A stretch of 64,000 bases of DNA from Pogona vitticeps. Its lineage: Eukaryota > Chordata > Lepidosauria > Squamata > Agamidae. The notes under the pieces are model-generated. The model was given only the letters and a program-made list of their open reading frames with translations. It did no database searches and had not been told where the DNA came from. Shown piece by piece: positions 63,001 to 64,000 of this stretch; within the stretch, counting starts at the first letter, position 1; every line of letters begins with the position of its first letter. Location: positions 107,246,501 through 107,310,500 of the forward strand of contig NC_135785.1 of assembly GCF_051106095.1 (NCBI RefSeq), read 5' to 3'. A program made the position numbers and the translations under genes.

Positions 63001-63385
63001 TGCATTTCCTTTTCTTTGGGATGGTTTTTATTGCTGCCTCCTGTACAATGTTACAAGCCTCTATCCAAAGTCCTTCAGGCACTCTGCCCACCAAATCTAG
63101 TTCCTTAAATCTGTTCTTCACTTCCACTGTGTATTCATAAGGGATTTGGTTTAGATTATACCTGACTAGCCCAGTGGGGTTTCCTACTTTCTTCAGTTTA
63201 AGCTTGAGTTTTGCTATAAGAAGCTGATGATCAGAGCCACAATGCCAGTTCCTGTTTCGTGTTTAGTCGGAACTCTCCACTATGACCTCTCCATCTTGGG
63301 TGTCCCTGCACGGCATATCCCATACCTTCTCTGAATTACTCAAGCCCCTTCACCACGACAAAGCAGCAATCTGTGAAGGGGATAC
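63001..63385 (-). mobile_element. RTE-BovB LINE, 5' portion (other side of the L2)
   Basis: The - strand encodes HCGSDHQLLIAKLKLKLKK, NPTGLVRYNLNQIPYEYTVE and GLWIEACNIVQEAAIKTIPK, ending KKRKC exactly at the L2 junction. Further upstream is the BovB 5' phrase with AAGGGGCTTGAGTAATTC and ATGCCGTGCAGGGACACC, joined after an internal deletion near 63260. The upstream end near 63385 is an estimate. Confidence 0.8.
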
Positions 63386-64000
63386 ATCCTATACCATAAG
63401 GCAAAAGTTAAAACTAAAAATTAAATAACAAAATAAAATTAGAACACATTGCTACAAAAACATGGAAGTTAGAGAACAGTGAATGATCTAAAACAAAGAG
63501 GAAAGGGAAAAGAGAATGACGTCAACAAGGAGGGAGCAAAGGAAATAGGAAAAGAATGGTAATTTATGTTGGTGTTTGGGAGTGAGACTTCAGGGAGTAA
63601 TTCTGGATGTGTATGGTATGCAGTACTGGGATGCACTGGGTCATCCCAGTACACTAAGCAACAAGTATCCTGCCTCCATGAATGGACGCCAATACAGATC
63701 TGTTCAAATCTTCAACAACAACAAACCACCAAAATGACCCTGAGCAACCCCCCCTATGACTGGGGACAACACCACAGTCTGGATGAACCCATAGTTGCAA
63801 TTGGTATGACATGCTAAGGGGAAGAGCCCACCAAATTCCTATGATTAGGCATTATTAGAAGCTAATTATTTTGTGAGAATGGGGGAAAGAAGCCAATTTC
63901 AAGTTAGAACTGATCTGGATATTTTAATTGTGGAATCAGCACTATCTGTGTAAATGTAGGTGTTTGTATCTGTTTCTGTTTTGAAATATTTGGGGACAAA
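63386..64000. other. right-edge intergenic DNA
   Basis: AT-rich sequence with short A-rich tracts. I recognise no exon or repeat family in it. Confidence 0.5.

Overview
The window looks like nuclear DNA of a squamate reptile (lizard or snake). The evidence is a full-length Sauria-type SINE, several RTE-BovB LINE copies, L2 LINEs with long open frames, and dense hAT and mariner-like MITEs around conserved vertebrate exons with normal GT/AG junctions. I see no bacterial-type genes, no CRISPR array, no convincing tRNA or rRNA gene, and no recognisable retrovirus or LTR element.

Two host genes lie tail to tail. On the + strand, 655-2451 holds the last three coding exons of a diverged paralogue of RAP1GDS1 (SmgGDS, an armadillo-repeat GTPase chaperone); its 5' part lies left of the window. 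On the - strand, 8655-34297 holds the complete coding sequence of TSPAN14, a TspanC8 tetraspanin that partners ADAM10. It has eight coding exons, all introns in phase 0, and 270 residues. Its probable promoter and non-coding first exon sit in a CpG-rich, poly-purine-rich block at about 54.5-55.9 kb, with a consensus splice donor at 55073/55074, which makes intron 1 about 20.7 kb long. The mammalian genome carries RAP1GDS1 and TSPAN5 in the same tail-to-tail order, so this pair looks like the second (ohnologous) copy of that block.

Everything else is intron, intergenic DNA and transposable elements. From left to right: the 5' end of a Rex1/L2-group LINE (1-592); the 3' end of TSPAN14 and the intergenic gap with a mariner-like MITE; a LINE-in-LINE nest with a 40-unit AAT array (9391-10560); BovB copies at 12.6 kb and 32.9 kb; five dispersed copies of one ~420-bp TA-flanked MITE; at least five copies of a hairpin hAT MITE; an L2 with a 783-codon frame (about 40.4-42.9 kb); a 1.47-kb non-autonomous hAT that contains the Sauria SINE (51433-52899); and, upstream of the TSPAN14 promoter, a BovB split by a full L2 insertion with a clean target duplication (58770-63385).

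Host exon calls are strong because sequence, splice sites and phase all agree. Repeat family names come from memory of consensus sequences and are less certain than the boundaries, several of which are fixed by target-site duplications. No new gene system stands out. The most interesting items are the paralogous gene pair, the dissectable nested insertions, and MITE families that repeatedly carry YY1-like and ZNF143-like motifs.
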